A DNA stretch of 64,000 bases from Gemmatimonadota bacterium (lineage in GTDB: Bacteria; Gemmatimonadota; Gemmatimonadetes; Gemmatimonadales; Gemmatimonadaceae), in contig JAJTFH010000002.1 of the NCBI GenBank assembly GCA_021298395.1, forward strand, positions 62,001 through 126,000. The letters run 5' to 3'. Made by a program: the position numbers and the translations under genes. Below the pieces are notes generated by a model. That model was not told the origin of the DNA. It saw nothing but the letters and a program-made list of their open reading frames with translations, and ran no database searches. Each line of letters begins with the position of its first letter. Position 1 is the stretch's first letter. Shown here piece after piece: positions 39,701-47,994 of the stretch.

Positions 39701-40461
39701 AGGGCGATCTCCTGAGCGATACCGCGAGCTTCAGTCCGTACCGGGAGGCGGTGCGCGCCTCGTTCAACCTCGACGCCAACTCCAGCCTCGTCCAAGCGAT
39801 CGCGCGGCTCTTCGGGGTGTCCCTTGGGGCGGCACGGCGTGGCCCCGCGCCGATGATGGAGCAGAGCCCGATGGGTGGCGGACTCATCTCCGCGGCGGGC
39901 TCGCTCAATGGGATGGGGGCGACCACCGGGACCCGCGCGCGCGGCGGGATCCAGGAGATCCCGACGGGGCAGGGGTTCACCGCAGCCTTCACCGTGAGTT
40001 CGCAACGCCAGCGCCCCCCCGTCGGGGGGCGCATCGTGGACTTCGATCCCACGCTGCAATGTCAGGCGCTGCTCGGATTCCCGCAGTACGACACCTGCGT
40101 CTTCCAAGCCGAACGATCCGCGGCGACGCAGGTCGCGCAGACGGCGGGTCCCTCTGGTGCGACCTTCTTCCGCGTCCCGCCGACGACCTCGGTGGGGATC
40201 CGCACGACCTTCAACCTCACCCCACGCTGGGCGGGGTCGTGGAGCACCACCTACGATGTCGTGCGGAGCGAGTTCGCCAGCCAGGTGGTCTCCCTCCAGC
40301 GCGAGCTGCATGATTGGCGGGCCGTCTTCGGCTTCACGCAGGCGCCGAATGGGAACTTCGCCTTCACCTTCTTCATCTCCCTCAAGGCGCAACCGGAGAT
40401 CAAGCTCGACTACGATCGCCAGACGTTCCGCCCCCCGGGAGCAGGACTCCGTACCCCATGA
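36718..40461 (+). CDS. tatC: TatC fused in frame to an LptD-like outer membrane protein
   Basis: One uninterrupted frame of 1247 residues. Residues 1-245 are a complete TatC, the twin-arginine receptor: MPFLDHLEELRYRLMWS, six membrane helices, ending YEISIIVSWLVHRRR. No stop follows. Residues 247-270 (RRIGAAALLLVSVLGGGVAS, then TLGAQP) look like a signal peptide, and residues about 275-1247 are an LptD/OstA-type protein: an OstA-like beta domain (LVADRIAYSDSIKRV) then an LptD barrel (LYVQDVPVLWLPFIFQDI, then RRSGIIPPRMG). TatC ends in the cytoplasm, so the internal signal would correctly export LptD, which could be cut free at LGA. Alternatives are internal initiation at 37456 or a lost stop from an assembly error. 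The ATG at 36718 gives the usual TatC start; its end overlaps hutH. Confidence 0.85.
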   Translation: MTSGPRAEMPFLDHLEELRYRLMWSVGALLLCMVGALVVVMRPEFDVIGLLAAPVMPYLPEGKLVVTHPLDPFSISLKVAFAVGLVCSLPVVGYHLWSFLSPALHPHEKRLMVPVLLGATILFGSGVYIAWRFVLPIIFDVLVGMQSASLQPLFTAREVFGFMVTTCLAFGAISQLPVVVLALTALGLVTPTAMMKFRRYAMAASFLISAIVTPGDLLIMTVLMAVPLYGLYEISIIVSWLVHRRRMRRIGAAALLLVSVLGGGVASTLGAQPARPRPAQPMPTRAPGSMPSGQGRFGPPVADTVSRAPSSSLVDWAPDDSVIRALMARRGYTAVRYQAGQVRFEAAGRVMTLQRDSTARAAVQRDSTLLVADRIAYSDSIKRVTARGDTIVMRDPSRGDDILGHEELVYDVERREGRTRDFSTIAKAGEDWKVMAHQAAFASDTAADRNTVYGRDGVITSCLDSVPHYHFLAKELKRVSGSTLVARPAILYVQDVPVLWLPFIFQDIRSGRRSGIIPPRMGFAELVRNSPTYRRTVENLGYYFAINDYIDAQVSMDWRSSARATAQDPGWTRLNGEIRYRWLDRFTSGTLALSQNTLSTGSRNTAISWSHAQEFSSRTRLNTNLNYVTSTQIQRQTIINPLAAVATIASQMNLVRQQGPFSVNLGGTRRQYPGRDQVDQDFPSLNIASKPLELGTWFVLNPSLQFGQRNSYNLDATGDFAYRYLQAASGLDSVRLKRNTGTTTLAIGTPFKIFDFQVQSGIRFNQQLFDYPQIITLRDVQDSAVRVDRVYQRTYESSLDADISIGLPQFLQGTWNLTPSVTASNVDPGGFAVRTFRSNGAWVTQRKRLSYGLGVSPTIYALLPGFGPVQRFRHAISPTVSYSFSPEASVPDAFLAATGRTRAGYLGSLAQNRVSLGLTTNIEAKLRVPEDSTDLSADGGKKVKVATIQFTGIAYDFERRRATGKTGFATDRFGYTFRSDLLPGFDLGVDYSLFQGDLLSDTASFSPYREAVRASFNLDANSSLVQAIARLFGVSLGAARRGPAPMMEQSPMGGGLISAAGSLNGMGATTGTRARGGIQEIPTGQGFTAAFTVSSQRQRPPVGGRIVDFDPTLQCQALLGFPQYDTCVFQAERSAATQVAQTAGPSGATFFRVPPTTSVGIRTTFNLTPRWAGSWSTTYDVVRSEFASQVVSLQRELHDWRAVFGFTQAPNGNFAFTFFISLKAQPEIKLDYDRQTFRPPGAGLRTP
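37456..40461 (+). other. lptD: lptD portion with possible own start codon
   Basis: In-frame ATG at 37456 would start a 1001-residue protein MRRIGAAALLLVSVLGGG..., a textbook signal peptide with a basic start, followed by the LptD-like domain that assembles lipopolysaccharide in the outer membrane. No Shine-Dalgarno precedes it. It is listed separately because the ancestral lptD gene probably began here; translation from it cannot be shown from sequence. Confidence 0.55.
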
Positions 40462-41975
40462 CGGTTGCCCCGCTGGTCCTCGATGGCGCCTCGCTCACCA
40501 TCGCTGATGTCGTCGCCCTCGCCGCGGGCGGGCGGTCGGTCACCCTCGCACCGTCCGCAGCAGCTCGTATGCGGGCGACGCGCACCGTAGTCGAAGGGCT
40601 CGCGGCTCGAGGGGAGGCGGTCTATGGGGTGACGACGGGGTTCGGCAAGCTCTCCGATGTCGCGATCCCGGCCGATCAGCTCGCCCAGCTCCAGGTGAAC
40701 CTCATCCGGAGTCATGCCGCCGGGGTGGGGCCGCGGCTCCCGGAGGAAGAGGTCCGCGCGATGATGCTCCTCCGCGCGAACGTGCTCGCGAAGGGGTTCA
40801 GCGGTGCCCGCCCTGCACTCGCCGAACTGCTCTGCGGGATGTTGAACGCGCGATGCTGGCCCGACATCCCGGAGCAGGGCTCCGTCGGGGCGAGTGGGGA
40901 TCTCGCCCCGCTCGCGCATCTCGCCCTCGCCCTCATCGGGGAAGGGGAGCTCAACCATCCCGGTGGGCGTGGGCCGGCCGCCGAGGTGCTCGCCGCGCAT
41001 GGGCTCGCGACCGTCACCCTGGGGCCCAAGGAGGGGCTCGCGCTGATCAATGGCACCCAGGCGCACACCGCGGTCGCGGCGCTCGCGGTGACGGCGGCCC
41101 GCCGCGCCTGGGTCACCGCGCATGTCGCCGGGGCCATGTCGCTCGAGGCGCTGCTCGGGACACCGACCCCCTTCGATCCGCGCATCCACGCCGCGCGCGG
41201 CCAGCGAGGGCAGCAGGTGTCGGCGGCACTCCTGCTCGAGCTCCTGCGCGACAGTCAGATCCGCGAATCGCATCGCGAGGGCGACACCCGCGTGCAGGAT
41301 GCCTACGCGCTCCGCTGCATGCCCCAGGTCCATGGCCCCGTCCTCGAGGCGATCGAGTTCGCCGAGGGGCTCATCACCACCGAGCTGAATGCGGCGACGG
41401 ACAACCCGCTCGTCTTCGATGACGGGACGATGCTCTCCGGCGGGAACTTCCACGGCCAAGCCGTCGCCCTCGCGCTCGATATCCTCGCGATCGTGATGAC
41501 GAATCTCGCCGTCATGAGCGAGCGGCGGATCGACCGCCTCGTCCATCCCGATCTAAACGAAGGGCTCCCCCCCTTCCTCACGCCGACGGCCGGGGTGAGC
41601 TCCGGCTTCATGATGGCGCAGGTGACCGCCGCCGCGATCACGAGCGAATGCAAGGGGCTCGCCCATCCCGCGAGCGTCGACTCGATCCCCACCGACGGGA
41701 GCAAAGAGGATGTGGTCCCGATGGCGATGGGGGCGGCGACGAAGCTGCGGCGCTTGCTTCGCAACGTCGAATCCGTCCTGGCCGTCGAGGTGATGTGTGC
41801 CACGCAGGGGATCGACTTCCGCCGACCGCTCCGCGGCAGTCGTGCGGTCGAGGCCGCCCATGCCGAGGTCCGGTCGCTGGTCCCGGCGCTGACCGCCGAC
41901 CGCGTCCTCGGTCCCGACATCGAACGGCTCGCCCTCGCCATCAGGCAGGGGCGCTTCGCCACCCTCGCGCACTAA
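40458..41975 (+). CDS. hutH: Histidine ammonia-lyase
   Basis: Removes ammonia from histidine to give urocanate, the first step of histidine degradation. 505 residues; the self-formed MIO electrophile comes from A145-S146-G147 in GSVGASGDLAPLAHL. The tyrosine loop (EAVYGVTTGFGKLSD) and the C-terminal SVDSIPTDGSKEDVVPMAM are conserved. Start at the ATG that overlaps the lptD stop (ATGA). That overlap places the hut genes downstream of the envelope genes in one likely transcript. Confidence 0.96.
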   Translation: MTVAPLVLDGASLTIADVVALAAGGRSVTLAPSAAARMRATRTVVEGLAARGEAVYGVTTGFGKLSDVAIPADQLAQLQVNLIRSHAAGVGPRLPEEEVRAMMLLRANVLAKGFSGARPALAELLCGMLNARCWPDIPEQGSVGASGDLAPLAHLALALIGEGELNHPGGRGPAAEVLAAHGLATVTLGPKEGLALINGTQAHTAVAALAVTAARRAWVTAHVAGAMSLEALLGTPTPFDPRIHAARGQRGQQVSAALLLELLRDSQIRESHREGDTRVQDAYALRCMPQVHGPVLEAIEFAEGLITTELNAATDNPLVFDDGTMLSGGNFHGQAVALALDILAIVMTNLAVMSERRIDRLVHPDLNEGLPPFLTPTAGVSSGFMMAQVTAAAITSECKGLAHPASVDSIPTDGSKEDVVPMAMGAATKLRRLLRNVESVLAVEVMCATQGIDFRRPLRGSRAVEAAHAEVRSLVPALTADRVLGPDIERLALAIRQGRFATLAH

Positions 41976-41980
41976 CTTCC
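41973..41980 (+). promoter_or_regulatory. Candidate start-proximal promoter box before hutU
   Basis: TAACTTCC overlaps the hutH stop and ends four bases before the hutU ATG at 41985; the same placement is seen at other genes here. No upstream TTG element. Confidence 0.35.
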
Positions 41981-41984
41981 CGAT

Positions 41985-43551
41985 ATGTCACAGCCACGCC
42001 CCGTCCGTGCGCCGCGCGGCGCCACGATCTCCTGCAAGGGGTGGGAGCAGGAAGCCGCCCTCCGCATGCTCATGAACAACCTCGACCCCGAGGTCGCCGA
42101 GCGCCCCGATGATCTCGTGGTGTACGGCGGGACCGGGCGCGCGGCGCGGAATTGGCAGGCCTTCGACGACATCGTGCGCAGCCTCCGCGCGCTCGAGCAC
42201 GACGAGACGCTGCTGGTACAGAGCGGGAAGCCGGTCGCGGTCTTCCGCACGCACGCGAACGCGCCGCGCGTCCTGATCGCGAACTCCAACCTCGTCGGGC
42301 GCTTCGCCACCTGGGACTACTTCCGCGAGATGGAGCGGAAGGGGCTCATGATGTACGGGCAGATGACCGCCGGGTCGTGGATCTACATCGGCTCGCAGGG
42401 GATCGTGCAGGGGACGTACGAGACCTTCGGGGCGGTCGCACGCCAACACTTCGGGGGCTCGCTCGCGGGGCGGTTCGTCCTCACCGCCGGCTTGGGCGGG
42501 ATGGGGGGCGCGCAGCCCCTGGCGGCGACCATGCACGACGCGGCCTTCCTCGGCATCGATGTCGATCCCGCGCGGAGCCAGAAACGCGTCGATACCGGCT
42601 ACTGCGATCGCATCACGCATGCCCGCGCTCATCGCGCGTGGCGATATCCCCGATGTCGTCACCGATCAGACCTCGGCGCACGACATGCTGAATGGGTACG
42701 TCCCGCACGGGATGACGCTCGCCGAGGCGAATGCGCTCCGCGCCGCCGATCCCGCGACCTACGTCCGGCGCGCGACCGAGAGCGCGGTGGTCCATGTGGA
42801 GGCGATGCTCGCGATGCAGCGCCGCGGCGCCATCGCCTTCGACTACGGCAACAACATCCGCACCGTCGCACTCGACGCCGGCGTTGCGACCGCCTTCGAG
42901 ATCCCCGGCTTCGTCCCGGAGTACATCCGCCCCCTCTTCGCCGAGGGGAAGGGGCCGTTCCGGTGGGTGGCGCTCTCGGGCGACCCCAAGGACATCGCCC
43001 GCACCGACGAGCTCGTGCTCGAGATGTTCCCAGAGGACGAGCACCTCAAGCGGTGGATCACCCTCGCGCGCGAGCGGATCCATTTCCAGGGGCTCCCCGC
43101 GCGCATCTGCTGGTTGGGGCAGGGCGCGCGTGCGACGTTCGGGATGGCGCTCAATGATCTCGTCGCGCGCGGCGAGGTCTCGGCGCCGATCGCCATCGGA
43201 CGCGATCACCTCGATACGGGGAGCGTCGCCTCCCCCTTCCGAGAGACCGAGGCGATGCGCGACGGGAGTGATGCCGTCGCCGACTGGGCGATCCTCAATG
43301 CGTTGCTCAATGTGGCGAGCGGGGCGAGCTGGGTGAGCTTCCATCACGGCGGTGGCGTCGGGATCGGGAACTCGCTCCATGCGGGGCAGGTGATCGTCGC
43401 CGACGGTACGCCGGCGATGCGGGAGCGACTGCAGCGCGTCCTCACGAACGATCCGGGGATCGGCGTCGCACGTCACGCCGATGCGGGCTACGAGATCGCG
43501 CGCGAGACCGCGGTGCGCGAGGGGATCCAGCTGCCGTCGCTCCATTGCTGA
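41985..43551 (+). pseudogene. hutU: Urocanate hydratase, broken by an internal deletion and frameshift
   Basis: Two frames together cover urocanate hydratase, which turns urocanate into imidazolone propionate with NAD. The first frame (41985 to about 42620) has the start [23 protein letters not shown] and [18 protein letters not shown], ending TGYCDRITH. The second (from 42619 to 43551) begins [22 protein letters not shown] and runs to the normal end. About 30 residues (the DLDeAl...GNAAE region between GYxD and LPELxxRG) are missing at the junction, and the frames differ, so deletion length is 2 modulo 3 (about 89-92 bases). Everything else is well conserved, so the lesion is recent or an assembly error. 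A continuous product would end at 43157 with an unrelated tail. Confidence 0.85.
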
Positions 43552-44519
43552 GCACGCGCTTCCGGCCCTGGCATCTCCTGCCATTCAGCCTGAAGTACGC
43601 GCGGCTCCGACTGCGCCGTCGCCCCGTCCTCGTGAACTTCGAGGTCACGATGCGGTGCAATGCGCGGTGTCCCTTCTGTGACTACTGGAAGACCTCACCG
43701 GAGATGAAGGCCAAGGAGTTGCGCTCGTTCGTCGACGCGGCGGTGGCCTTTGATCCGATGATGATCACCTGGACCGGCGGGGAACCGCTCCTGCGCTCCG
43801 ATCTGGAAGCGCTGGTGCGCGGCGTGCAGACGGCGGTCTCCCCTGTCTGGATGACGGTGCTCACGCACGGGGCGATGCTGTCCATCGAGCGCGCGCGCTC
43901 GCTCTGGGCCGCGGGGATCGGACAGTTCGGCATCTCCCTCGATTACCTCGATGCGCGGCACGACCAGGCGCGCGGGATCCCCGGTCTCACGGCCAAGGTC
44001 CTCGCCACCGCCGAGCGGATCCGCGCTGAGGGGATGACGGTGCGATTCAATACCGTCATCAAGGACGACAATCTCGACGAGATCCTCCCCATCGTCCGCG
44101 CGGCGGAGGCGATGCGCGCTGGGGTGAATCTCTCCGTCTATACCGATTTCAAGAACGGGAATCGCGATCATCTCTTGGGCCCCGCCCATCAGGCGCGGGT
44201 CGAGGCCCTCGTCACGGAGCTCCTCGCCTTCAAGCGTCGTCGCCGCGGCACCATCTCCAACTCCGATCACTACCTCGCGCAGATCCCGCGCTGGGTGCGT
44301 GGCGAGCTCACCGCCCCGTGCCATGCGGGGAAGGACACCGTGCACATCGATCCCTACGGCGGGATCCGTCGGTGTCCCGACTTCCCGACCGACGGGCATT
44401 GGCGCGACCATCAGGGGTACGAGCCGATCGCCTGTGATCGCTGTTTCTATGCGTGTCGTGGGGAGGCGCAGGCGCCGTTGCGCCCCAGTCGGTTCCAGGA
44501 CCTGGTGGCCACCCCATGA
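43545..44519 (+). CDS. Radical SAM protein with SPASM-like C-terminus, inside the hut operon
   Basis: 324 residues. The radical SAM cluster motif is C38-x3-C42-x2-C45 (CNARCPFC), preceded by the strand VNFEVTMR, with GGEPLL at 79-84. The C-terminal part has five cysteines (259, 277, 297, 300, 304; [12 protein letters not shown]), as in SPASM/twitch domains that bind auxiliary iron-sulfur clusters. Substrate unknown. TTG start at 43545 overlaps the hutU stop, and its stop overlaps the hutI ATG, so it is translationally coupled to both. No histidine-pathway step is known to need such an enzyme. Confidence 0.85.
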   Translation: MLSTRFRPWHLLPFSLKYARLRLRRRPVLVNFEVTMRCNARCPFCDYWKTSPEMKAKELRSFVDAAVAFDPMMITWTGGEPLLRSDLEALVRGVQTAVSPVWMTVLTHGAMLSIERARSLWAAGIGQFGISLDYLDARHDQARGIPGLTAKVLATAERIRAEGMTVRFNTVIKDDNLDEILPIVRAAEAMRAGVNLSVYTDFKNGNRDHLLGPAHQARVEALVTELLAFKRRRRGTISNSDHYLAQIPRWVRGELTAPCHAGKDTVHIDPYGGIRRCPDFPTDGHWRDHQGYEPIACDRCFYACRGEAQAPLRPSRFQDLVATP

Positions 44520-45772
44520 CCCAGCTCTTCCTCAACGCGTCTCAGGTGGTCACCTGTGCGGGCCCGGCCCGCGCCCGGCGTGGCGTGGAGCAGGGGGATG
44601 CCGTGGTGCGCGAGCGCGTCGGCGTCGCCGTCGATGCCGCGGGGCGGATCCTCGCCGTCGCCCCGGATGCCGAGCTCCGTGCGGCGCAGCCCACGGCGAG
44701 GATCATCGACTGCGCCGGCGGGGTGCTCACCCCCGGCTTCGTCGACTCCCACACCCATGCGATCTTCGGCCGCGCGCGCTACGAGGAGCAAGAGATGCGT
44801 GCCGCGGGAATCGGCTATCTCGAGATCGCCAAGCGGGGCGGGGGGATCCACTCGTCCGTGCGCGATCTGCGGAGTCGGACCGCCGACGAGCTCATCGCAC
44901 TCGCCACGGACCGTCTGCGCCGCATCGCCGCGCACGGCACCACCACGGTCGAGATCAAGTCGGGCTACGGTCTCTCGCTCGAGTCCGAGCTCGCTACCCT
45001 CCGCGTCATCCGACAACTTGCCGCCGATCTCCCATTGCGGCTCGTCCCGACCTTCCTCGGGGCACATGAGATCCCCCTCGATCATCAAGAGCGGGCCGCG
45101 CAGCGTGAGGATTATCTCCGGCTCGTGACGGAGGAGATGATCCCCGCCGTCGCCACGGCGGGACTCGCCCGCTTCTGCGATGTCTTTTGCGAACCCGGGG
45201 TCTACACCGTCGACGAGACGCGGCGGATCCTCCGCGCCGCGCGTGCCGCCGGTCTCCAACTCAAGCTCCACGCCGACGAGCTCGAGAACGGGACGGCGGC
45301 GGAGCTCGCCGCCGAGCTCGGGGCCACGAGCGCCGATCACCTGGCGGCGATCTCGGAGCTGGGCATCCAGGCGCTCGCGGCCGCCCGGACCGTGGCGACA
45401 CTCTTGCCTGGGACGATGCTCTTCCTCGGACGTCCCAAGCAAGCGCCGGCGCGCGCGTTGATCGAGGCCGGCATCCCGGTGGCTCTCGCCTCGGACTTCA
45501 ATCCTGGGACCAGTCCCACGGTGAACTTCCCGCTCGTCCTCACGCTCGGGGTCAGTCAGCTGCGGTTGAGCGTCGCCGAGGCGTTGATCGCTGGGACGGT
45601 GAATGGCGCGGCGGCGCTCGGGCTTGCACACGAGATCGGCCAGGTCGCGCCCGGGTTCCAAGCCGACCTCGCCCTGTTCGACGTGCGTGACCACCGGGAG
45701 CTCCCGTACTGGTACGGCGATCGACGATGCCAGCGGACCTGGGTCGGGGGGCGTCCCGTGCACGTCGGGTGA
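44516..45772 (+). CDS. hutI: Imidazolonepropionase
   Basis: Opens imidazolone propionate to formiminoglutamate, the third step of histidine degradation. 418-residue amidohydrolase with metal motif H79-x-H81 in GFVDSHTHAIFG, RGGGIHSSV, KSGYGL, LKLHADE and SDFNPGTSPT. ATG at 44516 overlaps the radical SAM stop; an upstream GTG-type start would sit inside that gene. No hutF, hutG or regulator gene is next to it. Confidence 0.95.
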   Translation: MTQLFLNASQVVTCAGPARARRGVEQGDAVVRERVGVAVDAAGRILAVAPDAELRAAQPTARIIDCAGGVLTPGFVDSHTHAIFGRARYEEQEMRAAGIGYLEIAKRGGGIHSSVRDLRSRTADELIALATDRLRRIAAHGTTTVEIKSGYGLSLESELATLRVIRQLAADLPLRLVPTFLGAHEIPLDHQERAAQREDYLRLVTEEMIPAVATAGLARFCDVFCEPGVYTVDETRRILRAARAAGLQLKLHADELENGTAAELAAELGATSADHLAAISELGIQALAAARTVATLLPGTMLFLGRPKQAPARALIEAGIPVALASDFNPGTSPTVNFPLVLTLGVSQLRLSVAEALIAGTVNGAAALGLAHEIGQVAPGFQADLALFDVRDHRELPYWYGDRRCQRTWVGGRPVHVG

Positions 45773-45819
45773 GGGGGGAGATTCCCTCCATCGGTGCGGG
45801 TCGTGCGCGAGGCAAATGC

Positions 45820-45851
45820 TTGGCAGGCCGAGGGTTCGGCCGCTAGCTTTG
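45820..45851 (+). promoter_or_regulatory. FCB-type promoter of the TPR gene, start-proximal
   Basis: TTGGCA at 45820-45825, 18-base spacer, TAGCTTTG at 45844-45851 (exact TAnnTTTG). The GTG start follows four bases later. This is the clearest two-element example in the window. Confidence 0.65.
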
Positions 45852-45855
45852 CTCC

Positions 45856-47994
45856 GTGACCGACATCGCCAAGCTCAAGCGCCGCGCAGCCGATCTCGAG
45901 GCGGGGAAAGACATCGAACGGGCCATCGTTGCCTACCGCGAGATCGTCGAGATGTTCGAGAACGGCGAAGCTGATCCGATCGACATCCCGCTGTACAACC
46001 GCCTAGGCGACCTCCTCCTCAAGGTCGGAGAGACGGCGGAGGCGGTCGCCATGTGGGAGCGCGCCGCCGATCACTACGCCGATGGCGGCTTCAACAATCC
46101 GGCCATCGCGCTCTGCAATAAGATCCTCCGGCATTCGCCCGGGCGTACCGTCGTGTACCTCAAGCTCGGGCGCATCCTCGTGGCGAAGGGATTCCGCGTC
46201 GAGGCGCGCCAGCACTTCGTCGAGTACGCCCACCGCACCCAACAGCACGGGGACCTCCCCGAAGCCTTCCGGGCCCTCAAGGAGTTCGCCGACCTCGTCC
46301 CGGATGAGAGCGACATTCGCGTGATGTTGGCCGATCAACTCGAGAAGGCGGACCTCGTGGATGAGGCAATCGGGCAGTTACAGCTCGCGCATGCGCAGTT
46401 GACGCGGCAGGGGAAGTTCCCGGAGGCCGATGTCGTCGCCGCCCGGTTGCGAGCGCTCGATCCCGAGGCGGAGTTACAGGTGGTGCAGCAGGATCCGATG
46501 GCGTCCGCCGACGGGCTCGTCTTCCTCGATGTCGGCGCGGCGAACCTCCCACGGCCGACCGGGGTGTTCGACGGCGGGATGATCCTGGCGAGTGAGGCGG
46601 TCGAGGAGGACGCGCTGGTCCTCCCGCCGCCGGAGCGAGGCTTCTTCGGGGAACCGGCCGCTCGCGAACCCGCGGTCGGATCGGAGGCGCTCACTCCCGT
46701 CGACGTGTCCTGGTCTGGCCATGGGCTCCTCGACGGTTTCGAGGGGTCGGGCGTCCCGGACGACCTTCCAGCCGCCCCGGGGCTGGCTGACATCGCCCCC
46801 ATCGACGAGGCCCCCGCGTCGCCCATCGCCGACCTGCCCTTGATCGAACCGGATGGCATGGAACCGATCGCGCTGATCGATGCGCCCGGCCTGGGTGCCA
46901 CGGAGGGAGGACGTGACCTCCCGCGACCGACGCGTCGCATCACCTCGGTCGCGCTCGCGCCCATCGTCGACGTCTTGGCACCCCAGGTGGGGGCGGCTCC
47001 GGGCGATTGGCTGTTGCGCCGTCAGTATGGCGAAGCCCTGCTCGACGCGGGCCGACGGGAGGAGGGGATCGCGGAACTCGAGGAGGCGCTGGACCTCTGC
47101 CAACGGCAGGGGGAGGCGGCGAGCGTCGCCTCGTTGGCGGAGGAACTGGTCCGCGTCGCCCCCGACGCGGTGCGATTCCACCAGCGTCGCGTCGAGTCGG
47201 CGGCGGCCTCAGGGGATCCGCAGCGTCTCACCGGGGCCTTCCTCGATCTGGGCGACGCCCTCTCGCGGAGCGGTGCCCAGCAGCGAGCCACCGCGGTCTT
47301 CCAGCGCGTCTTGGCGATCGATCCGGACGATCTGCGCGCCCACGCCGCCCTCGCCGCGCTGACGCCGACGCCGGACTCCGCCCCAGCGCGATCGGTCAGC
47401 CGCGTGGCCCCGAGCCCTCGGCGCGAATCAGGGCCGGCCCCGGCTCGGGAAGGCGTGGAGGAGGAGGGGCTCGTCTCCATCGGCGATTGGCTGAAGGAGA
47501 GCATCGAGCGAGGCAGCACGCGCATTGTGGTCGCGGAGCCGGCGGCGAGCGAGCCGCGTCCGATGGATTCCCAGGGGAGGCCCACGCGGGTCACGCAGGG
47601 AATCGCGGCGCAGGTGGCGAAGGAGGACCATGCCGCCCACTACGAGCTCGGTGTCGCGTATCGTGAGATGGGACTCATCGACGAGGCGATCGGCGCCTTT
47701 CAGAAGGCGTTGCGATCGCCCGGGCATCGGCTCCGAGCGCTCGAAGCGTTGGGGCGATGCTTCGTCGACAAGGAGCAGCATGCCGTGGGACAGGCGATCC
47801 TGGAGCGAGCGCTGGCCGAGCCCGGGGCGACGGATCAGCAGCTAGTCGGGGTCCTATTCCTGTTGGGGCAGATGGCAGAGGTCTTGGGCGCCGCCGAGGA
47901 GGCGCGTCGTTATTATCAGAGGGTGTTCGCCGTCGATGACCGGTTCCGCGACGTCGTCGATCGGCTCAATTCGCTCGAACGCATCACGCCGTGA
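45856..47994 (+). CDS. Large TPR-repeat protein
   Basis: 712 residues, no signal peptide. N-terminal TPR block of about 200 residues (LYNRLGDLLLKVGETAEAVAMWERAADHY, LGRILVAKGFRVEARQHF), a low-complexity acidic/proline-rich middle (about 220-360), and two further TPR regions (LLRRQYGEALLDAGRREEGIAELEEAL; HYELGVAYREMGLIDEAIGAFQKAL). Probably a cytoplasmic scaffold; partners unknown. GTG start at 45856 directly follows a promoter box. Stop overlaps the prenyltransferase gene. Confidence 0.85.
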   Translation: MTDIAKLKRRAADLEAGKDIERAIVAYREIVEMFENGEADPIDIPLYNRLGDLLLKVGETAEAVAMWERAADHYADGGFNNPAIALCNKILRHSPGRTVVYLKLGRILVAKGFRVEARQHFVEYAHRTQQHGDLPEAFRALKEFADLVPDESDIRVMLADQLEKADLVDEAIGQLQLAHAQLTRQGKFPEADVVAARLRALDPEAELQVVQQDPMASADGLVFLDVGAANLPRPTGVFDGGMILASEAVEEDALVLPPPERGFFGEPAAREPAVGSEALTPVDVSWSGHGLLDGFEGSGVPDDLPAAPGLADIAPIDEAPASPIADLPLIEPDGMEPIALIDAPGLGATEGGRDLPRPTRRITSVALAPIVDVLAPQVGAAPGDWLLRRQYGEALLDAGRREEGIAELEEALDLCQRQGEAASVASLAEELVRVAPDAVRFHQRRVESAAASGDPQRLTGAFLDLGDALSRSGAQQRATAVFQRVLAIDPDDLRAHAALAALTPTPDSAPARSVSRVAPSPRRESGPAPAREGVEEEGLVSIGDWLKESIERGSTRIVVAEPAASEPRPMDSQGRPTRVTQGIAAQVAKEDHAAHYELGVAYREMGLIDEAIGAFQKALRSPGHRLRALEALGRCFVDKEQHAVGQAILERALAEPGATDQQLVGVLFLLGQMAEVLGAAEEARRYYQRVFAVDDRFRDVVDRLNSLERITP

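Noticed and set aside
42559-43551. A separate gene starting at 42559 in the second hutU frame
   Set aside because: Its first 20 residues are a shifted reading of hutU and resemble nothing; true similarity begins at about 42619, so it is the 3' half of a broken hutU.
41985-43551. Programmed frameshift in hutU
   Set aside because: A slip could join the frames but could not supply the roughly 30 missing residues, and no slippery heptamer is seen at the junction.
45773-45789. Short G-rich/C-rich stem after hutI as a terminator
   Set aside because: Only six pairs with one wobble and no T-run; too weak to annotate.
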